DNA from: Pelotalea chapellei | GTDB taxonomy: Bacteria; Desulfobacterota; Desulfuromonadia; Geobacterales; Pseudopelobacteraceae | DNA: 64,000 nt | Direction of reading: 5' to 3' | Assembly: GCF_018531195.1 (NCBI RefSeq) | Contig: NZ_JAHDYS010000002.1 | Coordinates: 278,184-342,183 of the forward strand | Shown: piece by piece, positions 1-8,957 of the stretch | How the letters are laid out: every line of letters begins with the position of its first letter | Position numbering within the stretch: the stretch's first letter is position 1 | Notes under the pieces: generated by a model | Database searches by the model: none | Seen by the model: only the letters and a program-made list of their open reading frames with translations | What the model was told of the DNA's origin: nothing | Position numbers and translations under genes: made by a program

Positions 1-57
1 GAGCGGTGCAGTAGCCATCAGAATGATCAGGATGATTATCAGTTTCCGTATTGACAA
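1..57 (-). CDS. N-terminal end of an exported protein (partial)
   Basis: The gene runs off the left edge. Reading leftward from a TTG at 57, nineteen codons remain open and give a basic start (SIRK) followed by a run of Ile/Leu and an Ala/Thr/Pro stretch, which looks like a signal peptide or membrane anchor. A GGAGG sits six bases upstream of the TTG, which decides the start. The body of the protein is outside the window, so no function can be given. It is divergent from the macro-domain gene. Confidence 0.5.
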   Translation of the reverse strand, partial: MSIRKLIIILIILMATAPL

Positions 58-175
58 TGCCAACCTCCATAAAAGGGGTAGTGGTGGTAAAGAGAGTAAG
101 TCAGGAATTTATTTTGGTAAAGGATCATTATCAAAATTTATTTTGTGATATTTTGTACGTAAGGAGCAGGCTACC

Positions 176-709
176 ATGGATACACGCATAGAAATAATCC
201 CAGGGGACATCACGACGCTGGATGTTGATGCCATTGTCAATGCCGCCAACAACTCTCTTCTTGGGGGAGGCGGGGTAGATGGAGCGATCCACTGGGCGGC
301 CGGACCGGAACTGTTGGCCGAGTGCCGCGGCCTGCACGGCTGTGAAACAGGTGATGCCAAACTCACCAAAGGATATCGCCTTCCTGCCAGATATATCATT
401 CATACCGTTGGCCCGGTCTGGCATGATGGGGTACGGGGAGAATCCGAGCTGCTGCGTTCCTGTTACCTGAACTGTTTTCACCTGGCCCGTCTGCATGATC
501 TGAAGAGTATCGCTTTTCCGGCAATCAGTTGCGGGGTTTATGGATATCCTCTGCTCAAGGCTGTCCGCATTGCTCTCTCCGTTGCCCGGGATGAAGCCGC
601 CCGCCACTATCTGCAACGGATCGTGTTCGTCCCGTTCAATGCCGAGGCGCTCAAAGTATATAAGGAAGTGGCTGCTGAGCTTGAATTGACCGTACACTCT
701 CTGTCGTAA
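176..709 (+). CDS. Macro-domain protein (O-acetyl-ADP-ribose deacetylase type)
   Basis: A 177-residue single macro domain of the YmdB/TARG-like group, which in characterised members hydrolyses O-acetyl-ADP-ribose or removes ADP-ribose from substrates in the cytosol. Residues 21-38 hold the family core [18 protein letters not shown], with the Asn and the glycine-rich loop that contact the distal ribose. The later [11 protein letters not shown] segment is the phosphate-binding loop. Length is typical. AAGGAG lies shortly before the ATG. It is monocistronic, with a divergent partial gene upstream and an SDR gene downstream. The exact substrate is not visible from sequence. Confidence 0.9.
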   Translation: MDTRIEIIPGDITTLDVDAIVNAANNSLLGGGGVDGAIHWAAGPELLAECRGLHGCETGDAKLTKGYRLPARYIIHTVGPVWHDGVRGESELLRSCYLNCFHLARLHDLKSIAFPAISCGVYGYPLLKAVRIALSVARDEAARHYLQRIVFVPFNAEALKVYKEVAAELELTVHSLS

Positions 710-873
710 CTCTCGCATCACCCATTCCTCTCAAGCCATTCTTTTCTTTATCTCCCCAAGCAGAAAACTATTCCGCTGCTGCTATACTTTCATCTGAAAG
801 ATGGGTCGTATCATCCAAACCGCCGGATTTAGTAATGGCGGTACCCAAACCAGCGTCAAAGGGGGTAGTCGGG

Positions 874-1905
874 ATGAAGATAACTGCAAGAATGGGGCTT
901 CTGGGATGTCTGATGGCCGGCGCGATGGCCGCAGTTAAAATCGGGCGCAAATCCCGACGCATCAGCTTTAAAGGATTGTCCGTTGTCATCACCGGGGGAT
1001 CGCGGGGCCTCGGGCTGGAGCTTGCCCGTCTGTTTGCCGGTGAAGGGGCGCGCCTGGCGCTGGTGGCCCGGGATGTGGAGGAACTGGAGCGGGCCGGCCT
1101 TGAGCTGGAAGCAGCAGGCGCCGAGGTTCACATATATCAGTGTGATGTGGGCAACCAGGAGGATGTTGAACGCACGGTACAGGCAATCATTGGTGAGTGT
1201 GGGCGGGTCGATGTTCTGATCAACAATGCCGGTATTGTTCAGGTTGCACCTTTTGAAAATTTCGCTGTGCAGGACTTCAAGGAAGCCATGGACACCCATG
1301 CCTGGGGGGCGCTGTATATGATCAGAAGTATTGCACCGCTGATGAAGCGGCAAGGAGGGGGACGCATTGTGAATATCTCTTCCATCGGCGGACTGGTGGC
1401 GGTTCCACATCTGCTCCCCTACAGTATGAGCAAGTTTGCTTTGACTGCTCTTTCCGATGGCTTGCGAAGCGAGCTTGCAAAAGACGGCATTCTGGTCACC
1501 ACAGTCGCTCCGGGTTTGATGAGGACCGGTTCACACATTCATGCACTGTTGAAAGGGCAGTATCAGAAGGAATATGCCTGGTTTTCTATTTCTGATGCCA
1601 ATCCGCTCCTGTCAGCCCATTCCCGGCGAGCTGCGAAACAGATCGTCAATGCATGCCGCTATGGTGCGCCTCGCCTGATCATCACGCTCCCGGCGGCACT
1701 CCTGCATCTTCTGAATGCTAATTTTTCCGGCTTGACTACGGCAGCTACCCGTCTGGCGGCCCGCATGCTTCCCTCTCCCGTTCTTGGTCATAGCAGCCCG
1801 CAGACCGGCCTTGCGAGCGGTTCATGGGCTGCCCCTTCTTTTCTGACCAGGTTGGCCGACAAAGCCAGCCTGCATAACAACGAACTGCCGATCAAAGGCC
1901 ACTGA
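874..1905 (+). CDS. Short-chain dehydrogenase/reductase
   Basis: A classical SDR of about 343 residues. The Rossmann motif TGGSRGLG is at residues 40-47, NNAG at 117-120, the catalytic Ser near 169-170 and YSMSK (Tyr183, Lys187) completes the triad. The N-terminal 25 residues are hydrophobic (GLLGCLMAGAMAA) and probably anchor the protein to the membrane. A 90-residue C-terminal extension beyond the SDR fold is of unknown role. I chose the ATG at 874 because GGGGG precedes it; an in-frame ATG at 835 has no ribosome site. Substrate unknown. Confidence 0.85.
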   Translation: MKITARMGLLGCLMAGAMAAVKIGRKSRRISFKGLSVVITGGSRGLGLELARLFAGEGARLALVARDVEELERAGLELEAAGAEVHIYQCDVGNQEDVERTVQAIIGECGRVDVLINNAGIVQVAPFENFAVQDFKEAMDTHAWGALYMIRSIAPLMKRQGGGRIVNISSIGGLVAVPHLLPYSMSKFALTALSDGLRSELAKDGILVTTVAPGLMRTGSHIHALLKGQYQKEYAWFSISDANPLLSAHSRRAAKQIVNACRYGAPRLIITLPAALLHLLNANFSGLTTAATRLAARMLPSPVLGHSSPQTGLASGSWAAPSFLTRLADKASLHNNELPIKGH

Positions 1906-1993
1906 AAGGCCTGGAGTTGTCAAAGCCGACCCCGGTGGTAGACTTTTAATATGTCGTGAAGACATATCGACAAAAGCTTAAAGGAGGTACGAT

Positions 1994-2260
1994 ATGGCAA
2001 CATCGAGTAGTGGCGGCCGCGGTAGCGGCGAATTATCTCAGGCGGATGTAACCAAAAATCTGAAAGGGGTGCAGTTCCCGGCCAAGAAACAGGATCTGGT
2101 CAGGCACGCTCAGCATGAGAAAGCTGATAAAACTGTCCTGAGCCAGATTCAAAATTTGGAAGACCGGGAATATCAAAGCATGGCTGACGTGATGAAGGGG
2201 TATGGCAAGGAGCGGCATGAAACTGGTAAAAGCAGCTCCTCAAAATCCAGCAGGAAATAG
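1994..2260 (+). CDS. DUF2795 domain protein
   Basis: A small 88-residue basic protein with a strong AAGGAGGT ribosome site. The central segment (LKGVQFPAKKQDLVRHA ... LEDREYQSMADVMK) matches the DUF2795 pattern: a short helical domain with a conserved KQDLV segment and an acidic L-x-D-R-E-Y element. Both ends are Ser/Gly/Lys-rich and probably disordered. The family has no established function. The gene stands alone and is closed by an intrinsic terminator. Confidence 0.7.
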   Translation: MATSSSGGRGSGELSQADVTKNLKGVQFPAKKQDLVRHAQHEKADKTVLSQIQNLEDREYQSMADVMKGYGKERHETGKSSSSKSSRK

Positions 2261-2287
2261 CTAAACCAGCTCAGTGTTCAGTAACAA

Positions 2288-2327
2288 AAGAAAGGCTTGT
2301 CGTTTTTGCGGCAAGCCTTTCTTTTAT
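2288..2327 (+). terminator. Intrinsic terminator after DUF2795 gene
   Basis: Arms AAAGGCTTG (2291-2299) and CAAGCCTTT (2312-2320) form a 9-bp stem, followed by CTTTTATT. It lies about 30 bases after the stop codon. Confidence 0.85.
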
Positions 2328-2382
2328 TCACCTCTGAGATATTGATAAAGTGACTGAGGGACACAGAGACTTCCCGGGTGAT

Positions 2383-3045
2383 TTAACTGCTACTTCTTGT
2401 CCTCTGTTTTACTTCTGCGGGGACCTCCCCCAGGGAGGTGACAGCCGTTTCCGGAAGAAGACCTGCAAAAGGCCAGAGCCGCTCGCGCTTCATGACCCAG
2501 ATGGTGTGCATACCCGCTGCTGCGGCACCACAAATATCCCAGCTGTGTGATGAAACCATCCAGCACTCCTCAGGATCAGCCTTCAGTCGATCAAGCACAT
2601 AACGATAGGGAGCAGGGTGAGGCTTGCACTTCTCCACATCATCGGTAGAGACGACCACTTCAAAATAATCGGCTAATCCTGAATGTTGCAGCAGTGCAAT
2701 GGCTGCCGGACGTGATCCGTTCGTCAGGACTGCAAGACGTACTTTTGCCTTGGCCAGGCTTTTCAGACAGGCTTCTGCACCTTCTGCAGGAGGAAGTTGT
2801 TTGAAGAGTTCGAGTAGTTCGGGAATGGAGACATCAACGGGCCCTTGTGTTTCCACGAAATTGGTCAAGGCAAGTTCTGTGGCATCCCGAAAGGGGAGAT
2901 AGCGCTCGGCGAGCGTCGCAGCCATGGCTGTTACCAGTACTCCCTGAAACCAGCAGTCATCCTGCGCATCCCGCCCCATGCGAGCAGTAATGGGGTCGAG
3001 GCTGAATAACGTTCCGCACAGATCGAAAACAGCAACCATTCCCAT
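2383..3045 (-). CDS. HAD-superfamily hydrolase, haloacid dehalogenase type II-like
   Basis: A 220-residue HAD hydrolase. The nucleophile Asp is in FDLCGTLF near the N-terminus, motif II is VLTNGS, motif III Lys is in KCKPHP, and [14 protein letters not shown] is the acidic motif IV in the form seen in L-2-haloacid dehalogenases. In that group the nucleophile loop usually reads DAYGT; here it is DLCGT, so dehalogenase activity is uncertain and phosphatase activity is possible. The start at 3045 is chosen because GGGAGG lies four bases upstream; a GTG further out at 3057 overlaps that site. Confidence 0.8.
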   Translation of the reverse strand: MGMVAVFDLCGTLFSLDPITARMGRDAQDDCWFQGVLVTAMAATLAERYLPFRDATELALTNFVETQGPVDVSIPELLELFKQLPPAEGAEACLKSLAKAKVRLAVLTNGSRPAAIALLQHSGLADYFEVVVSTDDVEKCKPHPAPYRYVLDRLKADPEECWMVSSHSWDICGAAAAGMHTIWVMKRERLWPFAGLLPETAVTSLGEVPAEVKQRTRSSS

Positions 3046-3212
3046 GGTACCTCCCACTCTTAAGGTCTTGTGTAAATAAAAATAATGATAAGTTATTTAT
3101 ACATCGAGTCAAGCCGGCACGATCGGCTCCCTTATTCACAGAACAGCTTTTGCTTGCATTTTACCGGACATCTTTGTTTTTATAGCCTGACTTCAACTGA
3201 CAGGGAAATTCA

Positions 3213-5192
3213 ATGCTCCATCTTAAGCAACTCTCCAAAGATTTCGCCGGCAAGCCCCTTTTCACAAACATCTCCTGGCACCTTAAGAAAGGTGAGCGGG
3301 TCGCACTGGTTGGTGAGAACGGTGCCGGCAAATCGACTTTGATGAAAATAATCGCAGGTCTTGCTGAGCCATCTTCCGGTGAAATTCAATTTGCCCGGGG
3401 TGCCCGGGCCTCATATCTTCCCCAGGACGGTATCGTCACCTCCGGCAGTCTGCTGTTCCATGAGGCGCGCTCTGCTTTCGGCGATCTTTTGGCCATGGAG
3501 GAGGAACTGCATCACCTGGCCCAGGAACTTGAAGGCCAGAACGGGGATTCACCCGAACATCACCAGATGTTGCATCGCTATGGTGAGTTGCAGGAGCAGT
3601 TTCGCCACCGCGGCGGCTATACCATGGAAGCTGAAATAGGCACCGTCCTGAAGGGTCTCGGGTTCTCTCCGGATGACTGGTACCGTGATTGCGGGGAATT
3701 TTCCGGCGGCTGGCAGATGCGCATCGCCCTAGCGCGACTGCTTCTGCAGCAGCCCGATGTGCTCCTGCTGGATGAACCGACCAACCACCTGGATATCGAG
3801 GCGCGCAACTGGCTCGAGGAATACCTTTGTTCCTATCCTGGCTCAATGATTCTGGTTTCCCACGACCGTTTCTTCATGGATCAGGTCTGCAGCCGCATCG
3901 CCGAGGTCTGGAATCACGCCATCAGCGATTATCATTGCAGCTACTCCCGTTATCTTGTCCAGCGTGAGGAGCGGGTTTCGGCACTGAGGGAAGCCAAACG
4001 CATCCAGGATGAGGAAGTTCAGAAAACCGAAGATTTCATCCGCCGTTTTCGCTACCAGGCAAACAAAGCCTCGCTGGTCCAGTCGCGCATCAAGCAGTTG
4101 GAGAAGGTAGAGCGGATTGTGATTCCGCCGGAGCGCAAGCGGATCCGCTTCCATTTTCCCGATGCCCCCAAAAGCGGCAAGATCGTCATGGAGCTGAAAG
4201 CACTCACCAAATCCTACGACAGTCACACCGTGCTGAACCGCATCGATCTGACCATCGAGAAGGGGGAACGGGTGGCTCTGGTGGGGCACAACGGGGCCGG
4301 CAAGTCGACCCTCATGTCGGTCATGGCGGGTTCGGGGTTTCAGGGGGGAGAACGGGTGCTCGGTCATAACGTGATCATGGATTATTTTGCCCAGGATCAG
4401 GCCAACGTGCTGGATGTGTCCCGCAGCGCGTGGGATGAGATCTACAGCGATGCACCCTATGATATGGTTCCCCGGCTGCGGGATATCCTGGGGGCCTTCC
4501 TTTTTTCAGGAGACGACATCAACAAAAAGGTGGGGGTACTTTCCGGAGGTGAGCGTAACCGCCTGGCCCTGGCCAAGATGCTCCTGCGGCCCTCGAACCT
4601 GCTCCTGATGGACGAGCCGACCAACCACCTGGACCTGTTCAGCAAGGAGGTCCTGCTGGATGCTTTGCGCTCGTTTGATGGCACAGTGGTGTTTGTTTCC
4701 CATGACCGTTATTTCGTCAATGGTCTTGCCACCCGCATCGTAGAGGTTGAAGGGGGGGGGCTGGTCAATTATTTCGGAGATTATGAGTACTACCTGCAGA
4801 AGAAGGAGCAGAGCGGGGATCAGGGACCGGGGGCCGGGGACCGGATGACAGGGACTGGGGAGCGAAAAAGGGAAGAGCGTGGAGTTGCAGCAAATGGCGC
4901 TGTCGCTTCAGCTCCGGCTCCGCTGCCTGTGCAGGATAAGGAGGAACGCCTCAGGGACCGAGAAGAGCAGAAGCGGCGCAAGCGTGAGGAGGACAAACGG
5001 AATAAAAGAATGGGTGAAATAGAATATGAGATCAGCCAGACTGAGGCAGAAGTAGGCAGACTTGAAGTGGAGATGGGCCAGCCTGGTTATTTCGATGACC
5101 CGGAGCGTGGCAAGATGGGGGGAGAACGCCACGCAACCCTGAATACCCGACTGGAAGAGCTGTATGGTGAATGGGAAGATCTGTCGGGCTAA
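3213..5192 (+). CDS. ABC-F family ATPase (Uup/YheS-like)
   Basis: A soluble protein of 659 residues with two ATP-binding cassettes and no membrane segments, as in ABC-F ribosome-associated factors. Walker A motifs are GENGAGKST and GHNGAGKST, the signatures are SGGWQMR and LSGGERNR, and both DEPTNHLD Walker B motifs are intact. The interdomain linker lies near residues 240-310. The C-terminal 130 residues contain a Gly/Ala/Pro-rich low-complexity stretch and then a charged coiled coil. The low-complexity part is encoded by a GGGAC/GGGG-rich segment (about 4818-4862) resembling an intergenic repeat elsewhere in the window. Confidence 0.92.
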   Translation: MLHLKQLSKDFAGKPLFTNISWHLKKGERVALVGENGAGKSTLMKIIAGLAEPSSGEIQFARGARASYLPQDGIVTSGSLLFHEARSAFGDLLAMEEELHHLAQELEGQNGDSPEHHQMLHRYGELQEQFRHRGGYTMEAEIGTVLKGLGFSPDDWYRDCGEFSGGWQMRIALARLLLQQPDVLLLDEPTNHLDIEARNWLEEYLCSYPGSMILVSHDRFFMDQVCSRIAEVWNHAISDYHCSYSRYLVQREERVSALREAKRIQDEEVQKTEDFIRRFRYQANKASLVQSRIKQLEKVERIVIPPERKRIRFHFPDAPKSGKIVMELKALTKSYDSHTVLNRIDLTIEKGERVALVGHNGAGKSTLMSVMAGSGFQGGERVLGHNVIMDYFAQDQANVLDVSRSAWDEIYSDAPYDMVPRLRDILGAFLFSGDDINKKVGVLSGGERNRLALAKMLLRPSNLLLMDEPTNHLDLFSKEVLLDALRSFDGTVVFVSHDRYFVNGLATRIVEVEGGGLVNYFGDYEYYLQKKEQSGDQGPGAGDRMTGTGERKREERGVAANGAVASAPAPLPVQDKEERLRDREEQKRRKREEDKRNKRMGEIEYEISQTEAEVGRLEVEMGQPGYFDDPERGKMGGERHATLNTRLEELYGEWEDLSG

Positions 5193-5204
5193 ACAGTTCC
5201 GTCT

Positions 5205-5639
5205 TCAGCTCCAGGATTCCTCTTCAACGTCCGCTTCCACATCATCGACCGCAACCATTTCCACATCGAAAAACAGGTCCATGGTGCTTCGGCTCGAAGG
5301 TATGATCTGCAGGTCATCCGGTTGGATCAGGTCTTGATCATCTTCATCCATGGCAAACTCGTCGTCGCCGGTTCCTTCATCGGTGCCCGCAGGAAATCCC
5401 ATTTCAAGGGGGGCTTCACCCAGTTCGAAGGGATAGCTTTTCAACTCTGCCGCTGAGACCGGAATGACCCGTGTATCCCCGGGATGCATGCCGATGACCC
5501 CTTTCTCCAGGCTTGGAATCGTGTTTCCTTCTCCGATTATAAATTCCAGTACGTCGCGGTCGGCATATTCGTAGATAGTGCCGTCCTCATAGCGACAGGT
5601 AAAGTGAATGGCTACTTTTTTCCCGGTATCAGCTTCCAT
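5205..5639 (-). CDS. FKBP-type peptidyl-prolyl isomerase, SlyD-like
   Basis: A 144-residue protein. Its first 80 residues match the SlyD-like FKBP fold: V-x-I-H-F-T, then DGTIYEYAD, then EFIIGEG near residue 35 and EKGVIGMHPGD. The region after residue 85 is very acidic (repeated Asp/Glu), unlike the His-rich tail of E. coli SlyD. It probably acts as a cytosolic prolyl isomerase/chaperone. GGGAGG stands before the ATG. It converges with the ABC-F gene only 12 bases away. Confidence 0.75.
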   Translation of the reverse strand: MEADTGKKVAIHFTCRYEDGTIYEYADRDVLEFIIGEGNTIPSLEKGVIGMHPGDTRVIPVSAAELKSYPFELGEAPLEMGFPAGTDEGTGDDEFAMDEDDQDLIQPDDLQIIPSSRSTMDLFFDVEMVAVDDVEADVEEESWS

Positions 5640-5739
5640 TTGTTCCTCCCGATCCGTTCTTTCGTATCGTTGTTTAAAGGATATAATGTTTAAAGGCGGG
5701 GTCAAGCCGCGATCTGAGCACGGTACACAAGGAGGAACT

Positions 5740-6549
5740 ATGCCGGAACTCCCGGATCTGACGGTATTTGCAGAAAATCTTTCGAAGCAGGTGGTTAGGG
5801 AAAAAGTTGTTAAAGTAGTCTGGCATGAAAGGGGTCGGCTCAATGTAGGAGCCGATGAACTTTCAGGAGCACTTGTGGGCAGCTCAATCAGCGAAGTGGA
5901 GAGATCGGGCAAGGAAACCTTGTTCAAAATGAACAACGGGAACCGGCTTTTCGTGCACTTGATGCTGCAGGGTAAATTCGTTCTTGCACCACGCCAGAAA
6001 ACAGCTTCTTTTCCAATCATGACTCTGGCTTTTGAAGATGGAAAAACCTTGACGGTGCAGGACCCAAAGGCAATGGTGATGATATCTCTGAATCCCTCGC
6101 GGGATCACGAGGCCCCGGATGCCCTGGAGCTGAATCCGGAACTGTTGAAACGGCTGATTGGCGTAAAGCCGCGCATGCTTGCCAAGGCTTTTCTGATCGA
6201 TCAGAAGATCGTCCGCGGCATCGGCAATGCCTATGCCGATGAGATTCTCTGGAAAGCGGCGATATCCCCACGATCTGTGATGGGGAGGCTTCCGGAAGAG
6301 GCGATAGATGAGCTTGTCAGGGCCGTGCATTCCGTGCTGAATTCAGCCATTGAGCAGCTGCGCAGAGATCACCCCGCGATCATCGCCGGCGAGATCAGGG
6401 ATTTTCTGGCAGTGCACAATCCTTCCCGAAAGGTTTCGCCCACCGGCCATCCCATCCAGGTTGAAACCATTTCTTCCAAGAAAACTTATTTTACCGATGA
6501 GCAGGTGCTGTATCCTGAAAAAGCAGTTAAACACGGAGCAACGGAGTAA
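5740..6549 (+). CDS. Fpg/Nei-family DNA glycosylase without zinc finger
   Basis: The protein starts MPELPD, giving the N-terminal Pro nucleophile and Glu of Fpg/MutM glycosylases, which excise oxidised bases and nick the strand. A helix-two-turn-helix segment is seen at NAYADEILWKAAISPR. The C-terminal region that normally holds a CxxC-CxxC zinc finger instead reads KKTYFTDEQVLYP with no cysteines, so this is a zinc-less variant whose lesion range cannot be inferred. The start at 5740 has GGAGG six bases upstream. The last six codons lie inside an inverted repeat. Confidence 0.85.
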   Translation: MPELPDLTVFAENLSKQVVREKVVKVVWHERGRLNVGADELSGALVGSSISEVERSGKETLFKMNNGNRLFVHLMLQGKFVLAPRQKTASFPIMTLAFEDGKTLTVQDPKAMVMISLNPSRDHEAPDALELNPELLKRLIGVKPRMLAKAFLIDQKIVRGIGNAYADEILWKAAISPRSVMGRLPEEAIDELVRAVHSVLNSAIEQLRRDHPAIIAGEIRDFLAVHNPSRKVSPTGHPIQVETISSKKTYFTDEQVLYPEKAVKHGATE

Positions 6550-6635
6550 AATCTAGGAAGAATCTGCTTGAAAAGCCTTTTGTGATGCACCTTGAGAAAG
6601 GTTTTGATTTCTCCGTTTCTCCGTTGCCCCGTGTT
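6530..6635. repeat. Inverted repeat spanning the end of the Fpg-like gene
   Basis: Left arm 6530-6546 and right arm 6619-6635 are 17 bases each with one mismatch, separated by 72 bases. The left arm lies in the coding sequence and supplies the final residues HGATE and the approach to the stop codon. There is no T-run after the right arm, so it is not a simple terminator. Confidence 0.7.
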
Positions 6636-6679
6636 ATTCCAACTTAGGGTTTTCTGCTGTTCAATAAAGGGAGGAAAAA

Positions 6680-8095
6680 ATGTCGAGTCGTATAGAAAAA
6701 GACACTCTGGGAGAGATGGAAGTTCCTTCAGATGCTTATTACGGTGCCCAGACAGCACGGGCCCTGCAAAATTTTCCCATTTCAGGCATGAAGCCGCATC
6801 CCGCTTTTGTCTGGGCGACACTGATTATCAAAAAGTGCTCGGCTAAAAGCAACATGTCCACCGGCCGGCTGGCGGATGGAATCGGAAACGCAATTGTTGC
6901 GGCGGCTGACGAAGCTCTTTCCGGGCGTATGGCTGATCAGTTCGTAGTTGATCCCTTTCAGGCCGGGGCCGGAACCTCTCATAACATGAACGTCAATGAA
7001 GTGCTGGCCAATCGCGCTCTTGAGCTGGTCGGCAAACAGCGGGGTGATTTCTCACTGATTCATCCCAATGATCATGTCAACATGGCCCAGTCGACCAATG
7101 ACGTGATCCCGACAGCCATCAGACTGGCTGCTCTCGAGATGCTGGATCCTCTGCTGGAGACATTGGAGGGGCTGGAATTAGCTCTGGCAGACAAGGCAAA
7201 GGAGTTTGATCACATATTAAAGTCAGGCCGGACCCATCTACAGGATGCGGTACCGATCCGCCTGGGTCAGGAGTTCGGCGCCTATGCCGTTGCTGTCCGT
7301 AAAAACCGTGAAGGGCTGGAGGCGTGCATTCCGGCACTGCTGGAGTTGGGCATCGGTGGCACGGCTGTGGGGACCGGGCTCAATGCCCAGCCGGAGTTCA
7401 TTCAGCGCATGATACAGGAACTGGCGATTGCCACCGGCTTTCCGGTCGTTGCAAGTAGCGATCTGTTCGAGGCGATGCAGAACATGGACCCTTTTCTGGC
7501 ACTTTCTTCATCTCTGCGCAGAACTGCAGTCAATCTGGGGCGCATCGCAAATGACCTGCGCCTGCTCTCCTCCGGGCCGCGCACCGGGTTGGACGAGATC
7601 CGTCTGCCTGCTGTTCAGCCCGGTTCATCGATCATGCCGGGCAAAATCAATCCATCAATGGCAGAGATGACCAATATGGTCTGTTTCCAGGTGATGGGCT
7701 GCGACCAGGCGGTCATGCTGGCCAGCCAGGCCGGGCAGCTGGAGCTGAATGTGATGATGCCCTTGATCGCCTATAACCTGACGTTTTCCATGGAGTTGCT
7801 GAAGAATTGCGTGCAGAAGTTCACCGCTTCATGTATCATCGGTATCTCTGCAAACCAGGAACGCTGCCGTCGTTATCTGGAGGATTCCCTGGGCCTGGTG
7901 ACAGTGCTGGCACCCTTCATCGGGTATAATGCAGCTGCTGAAGTTGCCAAGGAGTCAATAGCTACCGGACGCTCCATTCGTGAGATCGTGTTGTCCCGAG
8001 AACTGATGCCGGAAGCGGAGCTGGAAGAAGCCATGCGGCCGGAACATCTCACCGCACCCGGTTTGCCGCTGGATGAAAAACATAATCAGGCATAG
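6680..8095 (+). CDS. aspA: Aspartate ammonia-lyase
   Basis: A 471-residue member of the aspartase/fumarase superfamily, which reversibly deaminates aspartate to fumarate and ammonia in the cytosol. The superfamily signature GSSIMPGKINPS is present, with the upstream SGRTHLQDAVP and the GAGTSHNMNVNE substrate loop. Aspartase is favoured over class II fumarase by the N-terminal phrasing (EKDTLGEMEVP) and overall length, but fumarase cannot be ruled out by eye. A GGGAGG site precedes the ATG. It may feed fumarate to the TCA cycle or act in nitrogen assimilation. Confidence 0.85.
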   Translation: MSSRIEKDTLGEMEVPSDAYYGAQTARALQNFPISGMKPHPAFVWATLIIKKCSAKSNMSTGRLADGIGNAIVAAADEALSGRMADQFVVDPFQAGAGTSHNMNVNEVLANRALELVGKQRGDFSLIHPNDHVNMAQSTNDVIPTAIRLAALEMLDPLLETLEGLELALADKAKEFDHILKSGRTHLQDAVPIRLGQEFGAYAVAVRKNREGLEACIPALLELGIGGTAVGTGLNAQPEFIQRMIQELAIATGFPVVASSDLFEAMQNMDPFLALSSSLRRTAVNLGRIANDLRLLSSGPRTGLDEIRLPAVQPGSSIMPGKINPSMAEMTNMVCFQVMGCDQAVMLASQAGQLELNVMMPLIAYNLTFSMELLKNCVQKFTASCIIGISANQERCRRYLEDSLGLVTVLAPFIGYNAAAEVAKESIATGRSIREIVLSRELMPEAELEEAMRPEHLTAPGLPLDEKHNQA

Positions 8096-8142
8096 AGACA
8101 AGTGGTTTTTGATTCTATGAATAACAACAAAGGAGAAGGAAC

Positions 8143-8364
8143 ATGAAAGAGGAAGTACTTAAGGTTCTTGAAATGGTACGTCCAGGTCTGCAGGCCGATG
8201 GCGGCGATGTGGAGCTGGTTGAAGTGACTGAAGATGGTATCGTCAAAGTTCGCCTGAAAGGTGCCTGCGGCAGCTGCCCCATGTCCACCATGACCCTGAA
8301 GATGGGCATCGAGCGCGCCATGAAGGAGAAAATTCCTGGCGTCAAAGAAGTCGTTCAGGTTTAA
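8143..8364 (+). CDS. NifU-like C-terminal domain protein
   Basis: A 73-residue stand-alone NifU C-terminal domain. The core reads [13 protein letters not shown] and then [18 protein letters not shown], with the paired cysteines of the CxxC motif that binds a transient Fe-S cluster. Such proteins carry Fe-S clusters to apoproteins. A GGAGAAGG ribosome site is present. It follows aspA by 47 bases and is closed by a strong terminator. Confidence 0.88.
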   Translation: MKEEVLKVLEMVRPGLQADGGDVELVEVTEDGIVKVRLKGACGSCPMSTMTLKMGIERAMKEKIPGVKEVVQV

Positions 8365-8378
8365 TTGCTCTGTTTTTG

Positions 8379-8420
8379 AAAAAAAGCCCCGCCGGACAAT
8401 GTCCTGCGGGGCTTTTTTTG
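8379..8420 (+). terminator. Intrinsic terminator after NifU-like gene
   Basis: AAAAAGCCCCGC at 8381 pairs with GCGGGGCTTTTTTT ending near 8419, giving a GC-rich stem with a seven-T tail. Confidence 0.9.
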
Positions 8421-8513
8421 TTGTGAATCCCGCTGGACATGAAATAGCGCTTGAAGGCATCAAACAATATTCATACAGCTTTCAAACTATTATACAAATA
8501 TGGGAGGAACTGC

Positions 8514-8725
8514 ATGCACTCTCTTCTTGAACGTCCCGACCAGGCTATTTCGGTCACGGAGGTTTCCGCCAGACCATATTTGATCCTCTTTGCAGCGGCA
8601 AGCAGGAAAAATATGTGGTCATGCGTAACAATGCTCCGGCAGCCGTGATGATGCCGGTCAGTGTGTGCAATATCGTGACGATGAAATCATTTTGTTATAG
8701 TATGCTTCCCCAGCCTCTGCCCTGA
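8514..8725 (+). pseudogene. Broken Phd/YefM-type antitoxin
   Basis: It begins with GGGAGG and ATG and reads a Phd/YefM-like N-terminus (ISVTEVS). The continuation expected for this family (FDPLCSGKQEKYVVMRNNA, then PAAVMMPV) lies in a different frame from about 8579. The antitoxin is therefore frameshifted early. No toxin gene follows; the next recognisable sequence is the end of an unrelated winged-helix protein. A short in-frame peptide of 44 residues is all that could be made from the original start. Confidence 0.6.
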
Positions 8726-8957
8726 ACAATCAGCTTTTGAAACTAGCGATAAGACTAGCGATAAGGCTCTTTCTGCTATCGAAAAAGATATTGTCGGAAT
8801 TATGGAAGCTGATCCGTTCGTTACCCAGAAGGAAATAGCCGGGCAACTGAATCTTAGCTATGCGGGGATTCGTTACCATACCGACAAGCTGAAAGCTAAA
8901 GGGATATTACAGCGTAGCGGCGGGAAAAAGGCCGGACATTGGAAGGTAATCAGATGA
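8685..8957 (+). pseudogene. C-terminal winged-helix remnant (AlbA_2/RecG-like protein)
   Basis: An open frame without a plausible start. It encodes a hydrophilic linker (a duplicated TSDK unit, from a 12-base direct repeat at 8742-8765) and then a winged helix: IEKDIVGIMEADPF, QKEIAGQLNLSY, GIRYHTDKLKAKGILQRSG, GHWKVI. This resembles the C-terminus of AlbA_2-type ATP-binding proteins, but only about 75 residues remain. Its TGA overlaps the ATG of the DUF2357 gene (ATGA at 8954-8957), suggesting that the two once formed one operon. Confidence 0.55.

Noticed and set aside
2383..3045. Confident call of haloacid dehalogenase
   Set aside because: The nucleophile loop reads DLCGT rather than DAYGT, so only the broader HAD class is supported.
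3436..3846. Minus-strand open frame within the ABC-F gene
   Set aside because: Shadow of a strongly conserved coding frame; no ribosome site and no protein-like pattern.
8742..8765. Twelve-base direct repeat as a regulatory site
   Set aside because: It is in frame and simply duplicates TSDK within the linker of the winged-helix remnant.
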